DNA of 64,000 nt from Nocardia nova SH22a (GCF_000523235.1 NZ_CP006850.1:2480001-2544000); one strand, 5' to 3'; positions 34,874-43,675 are shown, counted from the first letter of the stretch. Made by a program: numbers and translations. The notes: generated from the sequence alone by a model not told the origin.

Positions 34874-35962
34874 GTGGCGCACAAGGCGAGCGAAGCGATA
34901 GGGGCACGACCCGCCCGGGGTCGGCGGGGCCGCATCCTTCGGCGGGCCGGGCTGGCGGTGTCCATGGGGATCACCGTGATGCTCGTCTCGGGCTGCTCGA
35001 TCGACAATCCCGTGCTGCGGTTCGGCTGGCCGACGGGTGTCACCCCGCAGGCGACCCGGATGCGGGAACTGTGGACGTGGTCGGTCGTCGCCGCTCTGGC
35101 GATGGGTGTCCTGGTCTGGGGTCTGACGTTCTGGACCGTGGCCTTCCACCGCAAGAAGAAGAACTCCCCGGAATTCCCGCGGCAGACCGGCTACAACGTG
35201 CCGCTGGAGCTGACCTACACCGCGATTCCGTTCGTGATCATCGCGGTGCTGTTCTACTTCACCGTGGTCGTGCAGAACTACGTGCACGAGAAGACCTCCA
35301 ACCCGGATGTGGTCGTCGATGTGACCGCGTTCCAGTGGAACTGGAAGTTCGGTTACCAGAAGGTCGTCGGCCCGGACGGTCAGGTCTACAACGGCGTCGA
35401 CGAGGCTCGCCAGGCCACGAACGAGCAGATCAAGGACGAGTACAAGGAGCGCACCGAGGACGGTCACCCGCAGCCGGGCCCGATCCACGGCCTGCCCGCC
35501 AACGACATCTCCTACCTGCATTACGACAAGGTCGAGACCACCGGTTCCTCGAACGAGATCCCGGTGCTGGTGCTGCCGACCAACAAGGTGGTCGAGTTCC
35601 AGCTGGCGTCGGCCGACGTCATCCACTCCTTCTGGGTGCCGGAGTTCCTGTTCAAGCGCGACGTGATGCCGAACCCGAAGGAAAACCACTCCGACAACAC
35701 CTTCCAGATCACCAAGATCGAACACGAGGGTGCGTTCGTCGGCCGCTGCGCCGAGATGTGCGGTACCTACCACTCGATGATGAACTTCGAGGTGCGCGCC
35801 GTGACGCCGGAGAAGTTCGACAAGTACATCGCCGCCCGCGAAACGGGTAAGACCAATGCCGAGGCGCTGGCGAGCATCGGAGAGTCGCCGGTGGCCACCA
35901 CCACGCATCCGTTCGACACCCGTCGCACGGCGCGCGGCAACACCCAGGCCGAGAGCAAGTGA
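34874..35962 (+). CDS. ctaC: Cytochrome c oxidase subunit II (aa3 type)
   Basis: 362 residues. A lipoprotein signal with lipobox ending at Cys41 (VSGC) is followed by two transmembrane helices (ELWTWSVVAALAMGVLVWGLTFW; YTAIPFVIIAVLFYFTVVV). A CuA cupredoxin domain comes next: DVTAFQWNWKF, HSFWVPEFLFKRDVMP and the Cu-binding VGRCAEMCGTYHSMM. It accepts electrons from the QcrC cytochrome c in the bcc-aa3 supercomplex. The GTG at 34874 follows AGGAAGG at 8 nt; longer starts at 34760 and 34805 lack a ribosome-binding site. ctaF follows 18 nt downstream. Confidence 0.95.
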   Translation: MAHKASEAIGARPARGRRGRILRRAGLAVSMGITVMLVSGCSIDNPVLRFGWPTGVTPQATRMRELWTWSVVAALAMGVLVWGLTFWTVAFHRKKKNSPEFPRQTGYNVPLELTYTAIPFVIIAVLFYFTVVVQNYVHEKTSNPDVVVDVTAFQWNWKFGYQKVVGPDGQVYNGVDEARQATNEQIKDEYKERTEDGHPQPGPIHGLPANDISYLHYDKVETTGSSNEIPVLVLPTNKVVEFQLASADVIHSFWVPEFLFKRDVMPNPKENHSDNTFQITKIEHEGAFVGRCAEMCGTYHSMMNFEVRAVTPEKFDKYIAARETGKTNAEALASIGESPVATTTHPFDTRRTARGNTQAESK

Positions 35963-35980
35963 GAAGGGTACTGAACTGAC

Positions 35981-36397
35981 ATGAAGGTCGAAGCACGCAT
36001 CTTCGAGCTGCTCACGGTGTTCTTCATCATCGTGGCGGTTGTCTACGGCTTCTTCACCGGCCAGTCCCGCACCGGCGTGGAGTGGGCGGGTACCACCGCG
36101 ATCGTGCTGACCGCCGGTCTGACCCTGATCGTCGGCACCTACTTCCGCTTCGTGGCGCGCCGCCTGGACCTGCGCCCCGAGGACTACGAAGAGGCCGAGA
36201 TCGTGGACGGCTCCGGCGACCTGGGCTTCTTCTCGCCCGGCAGCTTCTGGCCCATCCTGCTGGCCGGCTCGGCCTCGGTCACCGCGATCGGCTTCGCGTT
36301 CTTCCAGTACTGGCTGATCGCCCTCGGCGTGATCTGCGTGCTGACCTCGGTCGCGGGTCTGGTGTTCGAGTACCACGTGGGTCCCGAGAAGCACTGA
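35981..36397 (+). CDS. ctaF: Cytochrome c oxidase subunit IV (actinobacterial CtaF)
   Basis: 138 residues, four transmembrane helices: [58 protein letters not shown], and [21 protein letters not shown]. These are separated by the acidic [28 protein letters not shown] loop that is conserved in actinobacterial CtaF. It is an accessory subunit of the aa3 oxidase. Same operon as ctaC. A strong terminator follows at 36414-36441. Confidence 0.95.
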   Translation: MKVEARIFELLTVFFIIVAVVYGFFTGQSRTGVEWAGTTAIVLTAGLTLIVGTYFRFVARRLDLRPEDYEEAEIVDGSGDLGFFSPGSFWPILLAGSASVTAIGFAFFQYWLIALGVICVLTSVAGLVFEYHVGPEKH

Positions 36398-36413
36398 GCC
36401 ACAAGCGAAAAAG

Positions 36414-36441
36414 GCGCCCCGGACGGAATTGTCCGGGGCGC
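36414..36441. terminator. Bidirectional terminator after ctaF (hairpin copy 1)
   Basis: An 11-bp stem GCGCCCCGGAC/GTCCGGGGCGC with a 6-nt loop, TTTT on the plus strand and an A-run before it (T-run on minus). It ends ctaF and the convergent YdcF gene. A near-identical hairpin recurs at 39934-39961. Confidence 0.85.
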
Positions 36442-36470
36442 TTTTCGTCGTCGACAGGCCGGGCGCGGTG

Positions 36471-37157
36471 CTAGATGTCGGCGGAGGCGGGCCCGGGAAT
36501 CACGCGGCTGTCGAATCCGGCGGCCGTGAGATTCGCGTACGCCTTCCGGACCTGGTCGGGGACGTCTTGGCCGACGGCCCAGCCTCTTTCGGCGTAGACC
36601 CATACCCGCTGGGTATCGCCCACGAGCATATTTATCACGCGATCCAGATCATCGATCGTGTCGAGGTAGGCATCCAGGGACAGCGGCATCGATCCACAGA
36701 TGACGTCGACCTCGGGCCACCATTTCCGGCAGGTCGCGTAGCTGCGGCGTTGTTGATACGGGCGGGATATCAGCAACGCCGATCCGATGGACCCGAGCAA
36801 TCCCCGCTCGTCCAGCAGATCACGAGTGAGTTCGATGTTCTCGCGCGTATTGGTGGCCTTCGTTTCGACCAGCACCGCACTGTCCGGAACACCCAGCCCC
36901 AGAGCATGTCTCCGATAGTGCTCCGCCTCCCCGTCCGGAAACCTCGCAATGGTGGTCGGGGCGTTCGCTCCGGTGAATACGATCAGCGGGAACATGCCGC
37001 GGCCGTAGAGATCGGCCGCGTAGGTCGCCACACCGAGATCATGGCTTCCCAGCCCGATGGCCACATCGACGGTCCGCAACGAATGGTTCATCTGGTTGTA
37101 GGCCCACAGGATCTCGACATCCGAGCGAATTGCATCAGGCAACCTGCTTGCAGACAT
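36471..37157 (-). CDS. YdcF/DUF218-family protein
   Basis: 228 residues. The DUF218/YdcF pattern is visible: VDVAIGLGSHDLGVATYAADLYGRG, PLIVFTGANAP, the basic/polar GEAEHYRRHALGLGVPDSAVLVETKATNTRENIELTRDLL block, and ALLISRPYQQRRSYATCRKWWP. Members have a Rossmann-like fold binding a nucleotide cofactor; the role is unclear. The ATG at 37157 has GAGGAG 9 nt upstream (an upstream ATG at 37193 would turn that site into coding sequence). It is the last gene of a four-gene cassette read leftwards, 13 nt after the XRE regulator stop. Confidence 0.78.
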   Translation of the reverse strand: MSASRLPDAIRSDVEILWAYNQMNHSLRTVDVAIGLGSHDLGVATYAADLYGRGMFPLIVFTGANAPTTIARFPDGEAEHYRRHALGLGVPDSAVLVETKATNTRENIELTRDLLDERGLLGSIGSALLISRPYQQRRSYATCRKWWPEVDVICGSMPLSLDAYLDTIDDLDRVINMLVGDTQRVWVYAERGWAVGQDVPDQVRKAYANLTAAGFDSRVIPGPASADI

Positions 37158-37170
37158 CGAAATGAACTCC

Positions 37171-38019
37171 TCACTCGGGTAGTTCGAATTCATTGTGCCG
37201 CGAGGCTATCGAACCGAGGATCTCCCGTGCCGCATCACCGTAGACGGCTTGATCGGCGAGAACACCGAAAGTCTTCTCGTGCAGCAGGATTTCCGACGGC
37301 CGTGTGATAGTCAGTTCGGCCGATACGGTTTCGGTGATCACCCGCGAGCGGTCGTAGATGACGAAATTCGTTGCTGGTACCCGGTATTCCGCCGTCAGCG
37401 GTACGATGCCGAACCGCACACGCGGGTGATCCACGATTTCCGCGAGCCGCGCAAGCTGGTCGGCCATCGTCTGCCGATCGGCGACCACCCGCCACAGCGC
37501 GGGCTCCCAGATCACGATATGGAATTGGTGGCGGCCACCTCGTAGGACGCGTTGCCGATCCATGCGAGCCCGGACGGCGTCGTCCAGATCGTCGCGACCA
37601 CCGGTGACCGCAATACAGGCAGTGAGGACGCCGCGCGCATAGGCTTCGGTCTGCAGCAGGCCGGGAACGACGTCGGGAGTCCACCAACGGATGAATTCGG
37701 TCCTGGATTCCAGAGCGATGGATTGCCGCTGTCGATGCGCGTGCCCGGCGGCGAGGGTGCGCTGCCACTCCACGTAGGCGGCCCGGACGTTCCGCAGCGT
37801 CGCCACCAGATCGTCCAGCACCGCGACCGTGTCGCATGCCTGACACCACTTGGCCAGGTCCTCTTCCGAGGGCGATTGCTGACCGCGCTCGATCCGTGAC
37901 ACCTTCGAGGAATGCCAGCCGCACTGCCCGGCGAGTTGCAGGCCGGTCAGCCGGGCGCCTCGGCGCAGCTCCCGAAGGCGTGCGCCGAGGGCTTCCCGTG
38001 CATCGGAGACAGCGTTCAC
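37171..38019 (-). CDS. XRE-family regulator with DUF5753 domain
   Basis: 282 residues. The helix-turn-helix at ~20-65 (GLQLAGQCGWHSSKVSRIERGQQSPSEEDLAKW) is followed by the DUF5753 ligand-domain pattern (WWTPDVVPGLLQTEAYAR, RMDRQRVLRGG, FHIVIWEPALW, RVRFGIVPL). This architecture is common in actinomycete WhiJ-like regulators. The start is GTG 38019, whose bases overlap the stop of the upstream DUF6879 gene (GTGA), so the two are translationally coupled. It probably regulates its own cassette. Confidence 0.88.
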   Translation of the reverse strand: MNAVSDAREALGARLRELRRGARLTGLQLAGQCGWHSSKVSRIERGQQSPSEEDLAKWCQACDTVAVLDDLVATLRNVRAAYVEWQRTLAAGHAHRQRQSIALESRTEFIRWWTPDVVPGLLQTEAYARGVLTACIAVTGGRDDLDDAVRARMDRQRVLRGGRHQFHIVIWEPALWRVVADRQTMADQLARLAEIVDHPRVRFGIVPLTAEYRVPATNFVIYDRSRVITETVSAELTITRPSEILLHEKTFGVLADQAVYGDAAREILGSIASRHNEFELPE

Positions 38020-38564
38020 GCTCGCGCGTACTCGCTCTCCAGGTAGATCGCGTGGTCGATCCCTTGTGACCACAGGGCTGTCCGCGCTTCCACGCATCGG
38101 CCGACAATGCCGACGTCGGTGGTGATCGACAACCCCATGAAGGAATCATCAGCAGCGAACGTCGTGAACGCAACCGTGTGGTCGTCGAACAGCCAATAGT
38201 CATCGCCCGGGACGCTGTCCGGTTCCGTGAGGTGGCGGGGCAACCACCTCACGGCCTCGCCGGTCTCGATGCGAATATCGGTCCGGCTGATCAACCACCG
38301 GGTGTAAGTCGAATGCGGGACCGTGACGACGCGTAGACGTTCCAGCGTGACACCGCGGGCCGCGGTCTCCACCATCAGGTCATCCCACGCCTTCCACGAT
38401 GCGGGCTGTTCCTCCGGTTCGTAGGTCTGCCCGGTTTCCCAGCGGCGCAGCGCTTCAACTTCGTCCGCCACCCCGTAGCTGTCTCGCACTTCGAGATGGA
38501 ACGCGCGGTGGCGGGCGGCGCGAAACAGCGGCTCGAATATCCCGTCACCGACGACGTGCAGCAT
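38016..38564 (-). CDS. DUF6879-type protein
   Basis: 182 residues. The pattern FEPLFRAARHRAFHLEVRDSYG, PHSTYTRWLISRTDIRIETGEAVRWLPR and VGIVGRCVEARTALW matches the DUF6879 family found beside DUF5753 regulators in actinomycetes. The function is unknown. Its ATG (38564) overlaps the last base of the upstream gene's stop (TGATG), and its stop overlaps the XRE start. Confidence 0.75.
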   Translation of the reverse strand: MLHVVGDGIFEPLFRAARHRAFHLEVRDSYGVADEVEALRRWETGQTYEPEEQPASWKAWDDLMVETAARGVTLERLRVVTVPHSTYTRWLISRTDIRIETGEAVRWLPRHLTEPDSVPGDDYWLFDDHTVAFTTFAADDSFMGLSITTDVGIVGRCVEARTALWSQGIDHAIYLESEYARA

Positions 38565-38848
38565 CAGCGCACCACCACCGCCGTCTCATGATCGGCCAGC
38601 CGCAGCTGAGACAGAACAGACGGATCGGTCAACGGTTCACCGGGCACGAGAATCTCCCCAGCGGTACCGGTGGCTTCGACAGGCAACGTCATACCTGGTT
38701 CGAGCCAATCGAGTAGTGCGTGTGGCACGAGCACGACCCCCTCCCGGGGTGTGACGTCGCCCTGAACGACCAGCGGGCCAACATCACTGGCGTAGACAGC
38801 GGGGCAGGTGCCGTGGTCGGAGCCGGAACCGAGAAGACGCAGTTTCAT
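38564..38848 (-). CDS. Small hypothetical protein of XRE/DUF6879 cassette
   Basis: 94 residues: MKLRLLGSGSDHGTCPAVYASD, then a beta-rich segment (GPLVVQGDVTPREGVVLVPHALLDW) and an acidic C-terminus. Similar small proteins commonly precede DUF6879 genes in Streptomyces and relatives, from memory. The ATG at 38848 is preceded by AAGG. The frame reaches 38893, but that extension lacks a ribosome-binding site. First gene of the coupled cassette. Confidence 0.7.
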   Translation of the reverse strand: MKLRLLGSGSDHGTCPAVYASDVGPLVVQGDVTPREGVVLVPHALLDWLEPGMTLPVEATGTAGEILVPGEPLTDPSVLSQLRLADHETAVVVR

Positions 38849-39062
38849 GAGCTCAACCTTTGCAGTCTGTGGAGTTGATACTGGTGCAATCATGAACAGT
38901 GCCAGTGCATTCTGTCCACACCGATCGCAAAGATTCGCAAAATCCTGGCGTGTGTAAGCGGCTGTTCCCTACCTTCGAACTACCCCGGCACCGGGCGACC
39001 GCTTCGCCGAAGCGGATCGAGACCGCCGAGGGACGTTCCCGATTGCAAACCCCCGGTGCCGG

Positions 39063-39266
39063 GTGACTCCCGTCGAACCCAATCGAGAGCGAGCGATCGT
39101 GATCACCCTTCTCGTCGGATCCGTCATTGCCGCGATAGGCGTGTACGCGGCGATTGTCGCTTGGCCGCAACGGATTCCGAAAGACCGCGCCGTTGCCGCG
39201 ATCCGGCACCGCGATGAATCCGAGCCCCGCGCCGACTTCTCACGAGGAACGACACGTGGACGCTGA
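39063..39266 (+). CDS. Small single-pass membrane protein
   Basis: 67 residues from a GTG. A short basic start (TPVEPNRERA) precedes one transmembrane helix (IVITLLVGSVIAAIGVYAAIVAWP) and a basic polar tail. No family recognised. It overlaps the next gene's start by 53 bp in another frame. It could be spurious, but the helix and codon pattern favour a real gene. Confidence 0.5.
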   Translation: MTPVEPNRERAIVITLLVGSVIAAIGVYAAIVAWPQRIPKDRAVAAIRHRDESEPRADFSRGTTRGR

Positions 39267-39609
39267 GGACCCGCCCCGCGCAATGGGCTACGTGTGTATT
39301 GACCTGGTCAAAACCGTCACCGGGCTGGACTTTCGAGCCCGGAAGGTCGCCGCGCGACTCGGCTACGAGTATGCCGGGTTGTGTCGCAGCAGCAGTCTGA
39401 TCGTGCCCGCGGCGCTGCTGGATCACGTGACCACGCACCGGATCGAGCTGTTGATCGTTCCCGATCTGATGCATCTGCGGGGCCGGATACCCGCTGACCT
39501 TGCCGATCTCACCGATATCCATGACCTCTCGGCGAACCGGACCTACGAACGGGAGGGTGCGTACGCGCCCGACGAGGGGCACAGCCCGAATCCACTGGCG
39601 GCACAGTGA
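39214..39609 (+). CDS. Hypothetical actinomycete accessory protein
   Basis: 131 residues. The conserved-looking core is AMGYVCIDLVKTVTGLDFRARKVAARLGYEYAGLCRSSSLIVPAALLDHVTTHRIELLIVPDLMHLRGRIPADLADLTDIHDL. It resembles proteins found in actinomycete conjugative or accessory regions with an apparent Rossmann-like or resolvase-like strand pattern, but I cannot name the family. The stop overlaps the start of the next gene (TGATG), suggesting coupling. Confidence 0.6.
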   Translation: MNPSPAPTSHEERHVDAEDPPRAMGYVCIDLVKTVTGLDFRARKVAARLGYEYAGLCRSSSLIVPAALLDHVTTHRIELLIVPDLMHLRGRIPADLADLTDIHDLSANRTYEREGAYAPDEGHSPNPLAAQ

Positions 39610-39890
39610 TGTCCACCAGACCGCCGCTGCCACAGAGAAATCCGTGCGACACGAGCGCAGCGGACTGGTCGGTGGTCGTTGCCACGTTGGACGGTCTGCT
39701 TGCGGCCTTGCGGGCGTGGCAACCAGCCGGATTACCACCCGCGCCGCCCACCGAGCAGGACATCGTCGCGATGGCAACTCTCGGGGGAGCGGTGCCGGAT
39801 CTCGAACCCGATGCGTGCGAGAGCGCCGGGGGCGATCGGTACCGCGAAGGGCACCCGTTCGAACGCTGTGCGGGAAAGTCCGAGGGCTGA
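39609..39890 (+). CDS. Small hypothetical protein, coupled to upstream gene
   Basis: 93 residues. It starts MSTRPPLPQRNPCDTSAADWSVVVATLDGLLAALRAW (predicted helix) and continues with a Pro-rich stretch and an acidic tail. No family recognised. The ATG overlaps the preceding stop codon by one base, which supports the gene being real. It ends just before hairpin copy 2. Confidence 0.5.
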   Translation: MSTRPPLPQRNPCDTSAADWSVVVATLDGLLAALRAWQPAGLPPAPPTEQDIVAMATLGGAVPDLEPDACESAGGDRYREGHPFERCAGKSEG

Positions 39891-39933
39891 CTCGGTCCCA
39901 TCAGGGACTTGCGGCGATGGTGAACTGCGAAAA

Positions 39934-39961
39934 GCGCCCCGGACGGAATCGTCCGGGGCGC
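39934..39961. terminator. Terminator hairpin copy 2
   Basis: The same 11-bp stem as 36414-36441 with one loop difference (GGAATC instead of GGAATT). The T-run is on the minus strand only, so it ends the FAD-oxidoreductase gene. It also marks the right border of the accessory cassette. Confidence 0.75.
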
Positions 39962-39978
39962 CTCAGGTCGCGGTCGGT

Positions 39979-41253
39979 CTACTCGCCGGTGTCGTAGCGG
40001 CGGGCGCGTTCGGAGCGGCAGATGTCGTCGATTCCGGCGGTGATGTCGCTCAGCAGGTCGGGGCCGCCGGGGTAGGTGCCGGTGGGGCGCAGGCGGCAGG
40101 TGAAGGTGATGAAACCGTGGTCCTCGCCGGAGAATTCGTGCAGGTACGGCGAGCGCACGCCGTAGGTCATGGCGGAGATGACCGTGATGGCGCCGCTGCG
40201 TTCGCGGTGTTCGGCGAACAGGTCGTGCATGCGGTGGAACACGGTGCTGTAGCTGTTGAGCGGTGCGAAGACCGCCACCCGGTAGGCCGGGCCGCGCTCG
40301 GAGGAGTTGATCACGGTGTCGGCCAGGTATTCCGCGTCGCGCAGGGTGAGGACCTTCGGCGCGAACATCAGCGCACCGGCGGCGGCGTTGCGGACCGGCA
40401 TACCGGCGCGGCCCCCGGCGGCCGAGGCGATGGCGCCCAGCGATTTCCGTGCCCGCGAGCCCAGTTCGCGCCGGGCCCGCAGCGACGGGGTGGCGGTGGT
40501 GGGATGCAGACTCGACCACTGCCCGAACCGGACGGTGCCCAGCTGGACGTGGCCGGTGCCGACCGGGCGTGAGACGCGCAGGGGCGCGGTGTCGACCCAG
40601 CGGCCCACCTGCAGCAGTGCGTCACCGGGCCGGGTGATCTCCGCGTGCGAGTGCTCGACGAAGGTGTCGAAGTCCAGGAACCGGTGGGCATCGGAGGTGA
40701 GCCAGGTGTGGTCCTTGTCGACCTCGATGGCCTGCAGCGTGAGCGCGGTGATGATGCCGGTGCGCCCGGCGCCGCCGAGTACGCGGCGGAAGCGGTCGGA
40801 CTGGTGGGTGTGCCCGCAGGTGCCGAATCGGCCCTCGGGATCGACGTATTCGAGGGCGACGACATTGTCGCTGAACATGCCGTAGCGATGTGAGGCCGCG
40901 CTGAGCCCGCCGACCGCGGCGAATCCGCCCGCGGTGATCTCGCGGTGGTCGCCGACGATCGGCAGGCCCAGGCCGTGTCCGGCGAGGGTGCGGTCGATAT
41001 CGGACAGCCGCGCACCGGCCTGCACGCGCACCAGCCGGGCGTCCGCGTCCACCGCCTGCACCCGGTTCATCCGCCGCAGTGACAGCACGATGCGGCGGTC
41101 GGGGGGTGACAGATCCTCGTCGAGCTGGTCGGGGCCGTGCTCGCCGCCGCGTACCGTCAGGGGTTGGGGTCGTGAATCCCGCACTGTGCGAACGACATCC
41201 GCGGTGTCGCGGGGCAGATATTCCTCCGGCAGAGCAGCCAGCGTCGTACTCAT
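39979..41253 (-). CDS. FAD-linked (PCMH-type) oxidoreductase
   Basis: 424 residues. An N-terminal FAD-binding type 4 domain contains PLTVRGGEHGPDQLDEDLS, RLVRVQAGARLSDIDRTLAGHGLGLPIVGDHREITAGGFAAVGGLSAASHRYGMFSDNVV and GTCGHTHQSDRFRRVLGGAGRTGIIT. The C-terminal substrate domain has no hallmark I recognise. Related enzymes oxidise sugars, lactate or sterol double bonds. No Cys- or His-linked flavin motif of the berberine-bridge type is obvious. The start was set at ATG 41253, six codons inside the open frame, where the conserved sequence starts. Confidence 0.8.
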   Translation of the reverse strand: MSTTLAALPEEYLPRDTADVVRTVRDSRPQPLTVRGGEHGPDQLDEDLSPPDRRIVLSLRRMNRVQAVDADARLVRVQAGARLSDIDRTLAGHGLGLPIVGDHREITAGGFAAVGGLSAASHRYGMFSDNVVALEYVDPEGRFGTCGHTHQSDRFRRVLGGAGRTGIITALTLQAIEVDKDHTWLTSDAHRFLDFDTFVEHSHAEITRPGDALLQVGRWVDTAPLRVSRPVGTGHVQLGTVRFGQWSSLHPTTATPSLRARRELGSRARKSLGAIASAAGGRAGMPVRNAAAGALMFAPKVLTLRDAEYLADTVINSSERGPAYRVAVFAPLNSYSTVFHRMHDLFAEHRERSGAITVISAMTYGVRSPYLHEFSGEDHGFITFTCRLRPTGTYPGGPDLLSDITAGIDDICRSERARRYDTGE

Positions 41254-41281
41254 GGCCCCACAGCTAACCACAGTCGCGGCG

Positions 41282-42193
41282 TTACGTCTGCACCGAGATT
41301 CGCGCCGCAGGTACCGAAGGCCGTGCGACCGGCGCGAGGGTGAACAGGGCCGCCGCGAGCAGCGCCCACAGCGCCCATCCGGTGACGCCGGAACCGGTCA
41401 GCAGCGAGTGCGGTTCGTCGCCGGGAGATCGCGATGTCAAGGCCCCGAACACGACGATCACGGCGTTCCACGAGGCATGTCCGACGGCGCTGGGCCACAC
41501 ACTGCCCGAGCGCATCCGCAGCCAGCCCAGGAACGCTCCGAAACAGATACAGAACGGGATGTAGGCCAGTGCGGACCAGGCGCCGATATCGGTGTAGCCG
41601 TAGCCGAGCAGGGTCAGCGGCGCATGCCACAGCGCCCACACGACGCCGGTCACCACGAGGGCCGCCGGTGTGCCCAGCCAGGCGATGAGCCGTGGCAGCA
41701 GCCAGCCGCGCCAGCCGATCTCCTCGCCGAGGGCCTGTGGCACGGTGGCCACGATCATCACGGTGAGCGCTTCCACGATCATCCCGGCGACCAGATCGGC
41801 GCCGACGGAGGTCAGATCGAAGTGGTACCAGCCCAGCGCCGCGCTGATCTCGTAGGCGATCCACGCGACCATCTGCACCCCGAACCACGCCGCGACGATG
41901 AGCCGGGCGGTGCGCGCGGGCGACGAGCCGAGGCCCAGGCCCACATCGGCCGCGAAACCCGCGTCGGGTGCGACGCCGGGCGCCGCCGGGCGGGCCAGCA
42001 CCGGCCGCCCGCGCCAGCGGCGAACGACGAGTACCGCGAGAGTGGGTGCGGCCATCATGAGGGCGGCGCCGTCCTGCAACCACGGCAGCGAGTGCAGGCC
42101 CTTCCCGTCGATCCACGGGATCGATCCGAACACCCACGCGAGGACGTAGGCGACCACGACGTAGACGGCGATATCCGAGCGCCGGGTGACCAT
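41282..42193 (-). CDS. CPBP-family intramembrane metalloprotease
   Basis: 303 residues with about eight hydrophobic helices. The ABI/CPBP motifs are present: EExxxR in LGEEIGWRGWLLPRL, the second motif with His in VVWALWHAPLTLLG, and a third H/N motif in SAVGHASWNAVIV. Family members process prenylated or membrane proteins. AGAGGGA lies upstream of ATG 42193. It is divergent from the NmrA-like gene. Confidence 0.88.
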   Translation of the reverse strand: MVTRRSDIAVYVVVAYVLAWVFGSIPWIDGKGLHSLPWLQDGAALMMAAPTLAVLVVRRWRGRPVLARPAAPGVAPDAGFAADVGLGLGSSPARTARLIVAAWFGVQMVAWIAYEISAALGWYHFDLTSVGADLVAGMIVEALTVMIVATVPQALGEEIGWRGWLLPRLIAWLGTPAALVVTGVVWALWHAPLTLLGYGYTDIGAWSALAYIPFCICFGAFLGWLRMRSGSVWPSAVGHASWNAVIVVFGALTSRSPGDEPHSLLTGSGVTGWALWALLAAALFTLAPVARPSVPAARISVQT

Positions 42194-42398
42194 AGGCGTT
42201 TCCCTCTGTGCGACTGAATCCGATGGCTGACCGGGATTCGCCGCCACCGTGCCCGGCGCGAGACGTCCCCCCGAACAGATATGACGTGCGGTATGACCGG
42301 ATGGTTCCCGCGCAGGCGACTTCCCGGCTACCGGCACGGGGTGTGACATTCGCGATGAGGTGCTTGTTCGCACCCCGGCACAGGGGTTGGGTGGAGGG

Positions 42399-43166
42399 AT
42401 GAGCACAGTGCTGGTGACCGGTGGGACGGGCGCGCTCGGGCGGCATGTGGTGGATCGGCTGCGCGAACGCGGCCATGAGGTGCGGGTGCTGTCGCGGCGG
42501 CCGGGCGCCGGGACGCACGTGGGGGATCTGGCGACCGGGGAGGGGGTCCGGGCGGCGGTCGACGGCGTCGACACGATCGTGCACGCGGCCTCGGACTTCC
42601 GCAGATTCGGTACACCGGATCTCCGCCAGACCGGCAATCTGCTGGCCGCGTCCGGGGGAGTGCGGCATCTGCTGTACGTGTCGATCGTCGGCATCGACGC
42701 CATACCGTTCCGGTACTACCGCAACAAGCTGGCCTGTGAGCGGTTGATCACGGAAAGTAATGTGCCGCACACGATTCTGCGCGCCACCCAGTTCCACGAC
42801 CTGGTGGCCGCCGTCCTGTCCGGCGTGCAACGGCTGCCGATCGCCCCGCTGCCCAGGGATTTCCGCTTCCAGCCCGTGGACACCGCCGATGTCGCCACCC
42901 GCCTCGCCGATCTGGCCGAAGGCGAACCTCTCGGCCGCGCAGCCGATTTCGGCGGCCCGCAGGTCGCGACCCTGGGTGAACTCGCCGAGGTGTGGCGGCA
43001 GTATCGCGGCGGGCCGAAACGGGTGCTACCGCTTCCGCTGCCCGGCCGGATCGCCCGCGCGTTCCGCGCCGGTGCCAACACCTGCCCCGAACACGCCGAC
43101 GGAACCCGTACGTGGGCAGACTACGTCGCCTCCGACCCGGGGCCGAGCTACAGCTTGCGGGGGTGA
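42399..43166 (+). CDS. NmrA-like NAD(P)-binding reductase
   Basis: 255 residues. Atypical/extended SDR: VLVTGGTGALGRHVVDRLRERGHEVRVLSRRPG, DTIVHAASDF, LLYVSIVGIDAIPFRYYRNKLACERLI, and the PHTILRATQFHDLV block. The Tyr-x3-Lys pair (YYRNK) is in place. Residues further on resemble NAD(P)H-quinone or ubiquinone-complex-like reductases. GGAGGG precedes ATG 42399. An upstream in-frame ATG (42360) is less likely. Confidence 0.82.
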   Translation: MSTVLVTGGTGALGRHVVDRLRERGHEVRVLSRRPGAGTHVGDLATGEGVRAAVDGVDTIVHAASDFRRFGTPDLRQTGNLLAASGGVRHLLYVSIVGIDAIPFRYYRNKLACERLITESNVPHTILRATQFHDLVAAVLSGVQRLPIAPLPRDFRFQPVDTADVATRLADLAEGEPLGRAADFGGPQVATLGELAEVWRQYRGGPKRVLPLPLPGRIARAFRAGANTCPEHADGTRTWADYVASDPGPSYSLRG

Positions 43167-43187
43167 TCCGCGAATCCGGCCGCTGGT

Positions 43188-43613
43188 TCAGCAGGGGCTC
43201 GAGCCGCCGACTTCGCCGGTGCCGAGTTCGACCGTGGTCCCGGCGGCCACCGAGGCACCGGCGTCGGGATGCTGTGTGGTGACGACACATTGGCCACCGC
43301 CCGGGCCGCGGCCCGTCCCGCCGGTGATGTGCGCGCGTAGTCCGGCGCCGGTGAGCATCTGGTCGGCGGCGAGCGGACGCTCACCGCTCACATCGGGGAC
43401 GGTTACCGTGGCGCCGGGTGCGGCGGTCGCTGATGCCGCGGGCGGGGCGGAGGTGGCCGATGCGGCGGTCGGTGCCGCAGAAGTGCTCGGGGCGGGCGCG
43501 TCGTCGGAGTCGCATGCGGACATCGCCGGTGCGAGCAACAACGCCACGGCCGAGATCGTTACGGGCACACGGTGGACGGCGCGGCGGCCGTCACGATCGG
43601 TTCTGTTCGGCAC
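43188..43613 (-). CDS. Lipoprotein with one PASTA-like domain
   Basis: 141 residues. A signal peptide with lipobox-like APAMSAC (Cys34) is followed by an Ala/Thr/Ser/Pro linker of ~35 residues and one PASTA repeat (VTVPDVSGERPLAADQMLTGAGLRAHI...TTQHPDAGASVAAGTTVELG). PASTA domains bind muropeptides or beta-lactams, so this is probably an outer-face envelope sensor or binding protein. A single Cys pair (CVVTT, SSPC) may form a disulfide. It is convergent with the NmrA-like gene. Confidence 0.75.
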   Translation of the reverse strand: MPNRTDRDGRRAVHRVPVTISAVALLLAPAMSACDSDDAPAPSTSAAPTAASATSAPPAASATAAPGATVTVPDVSGERPLAADQMLTGAGLRAHITGGTGRGPGGGQCVVTTQHPDAGASVAAGTTVELGTGEVGGSSPC

Positions 43614-43675
43614 ACCTCGAACCTAGTTGCCGCCGTGCCGGTATGCGCGGTGCGCGCCGGAGCATGTCGTGGTGA

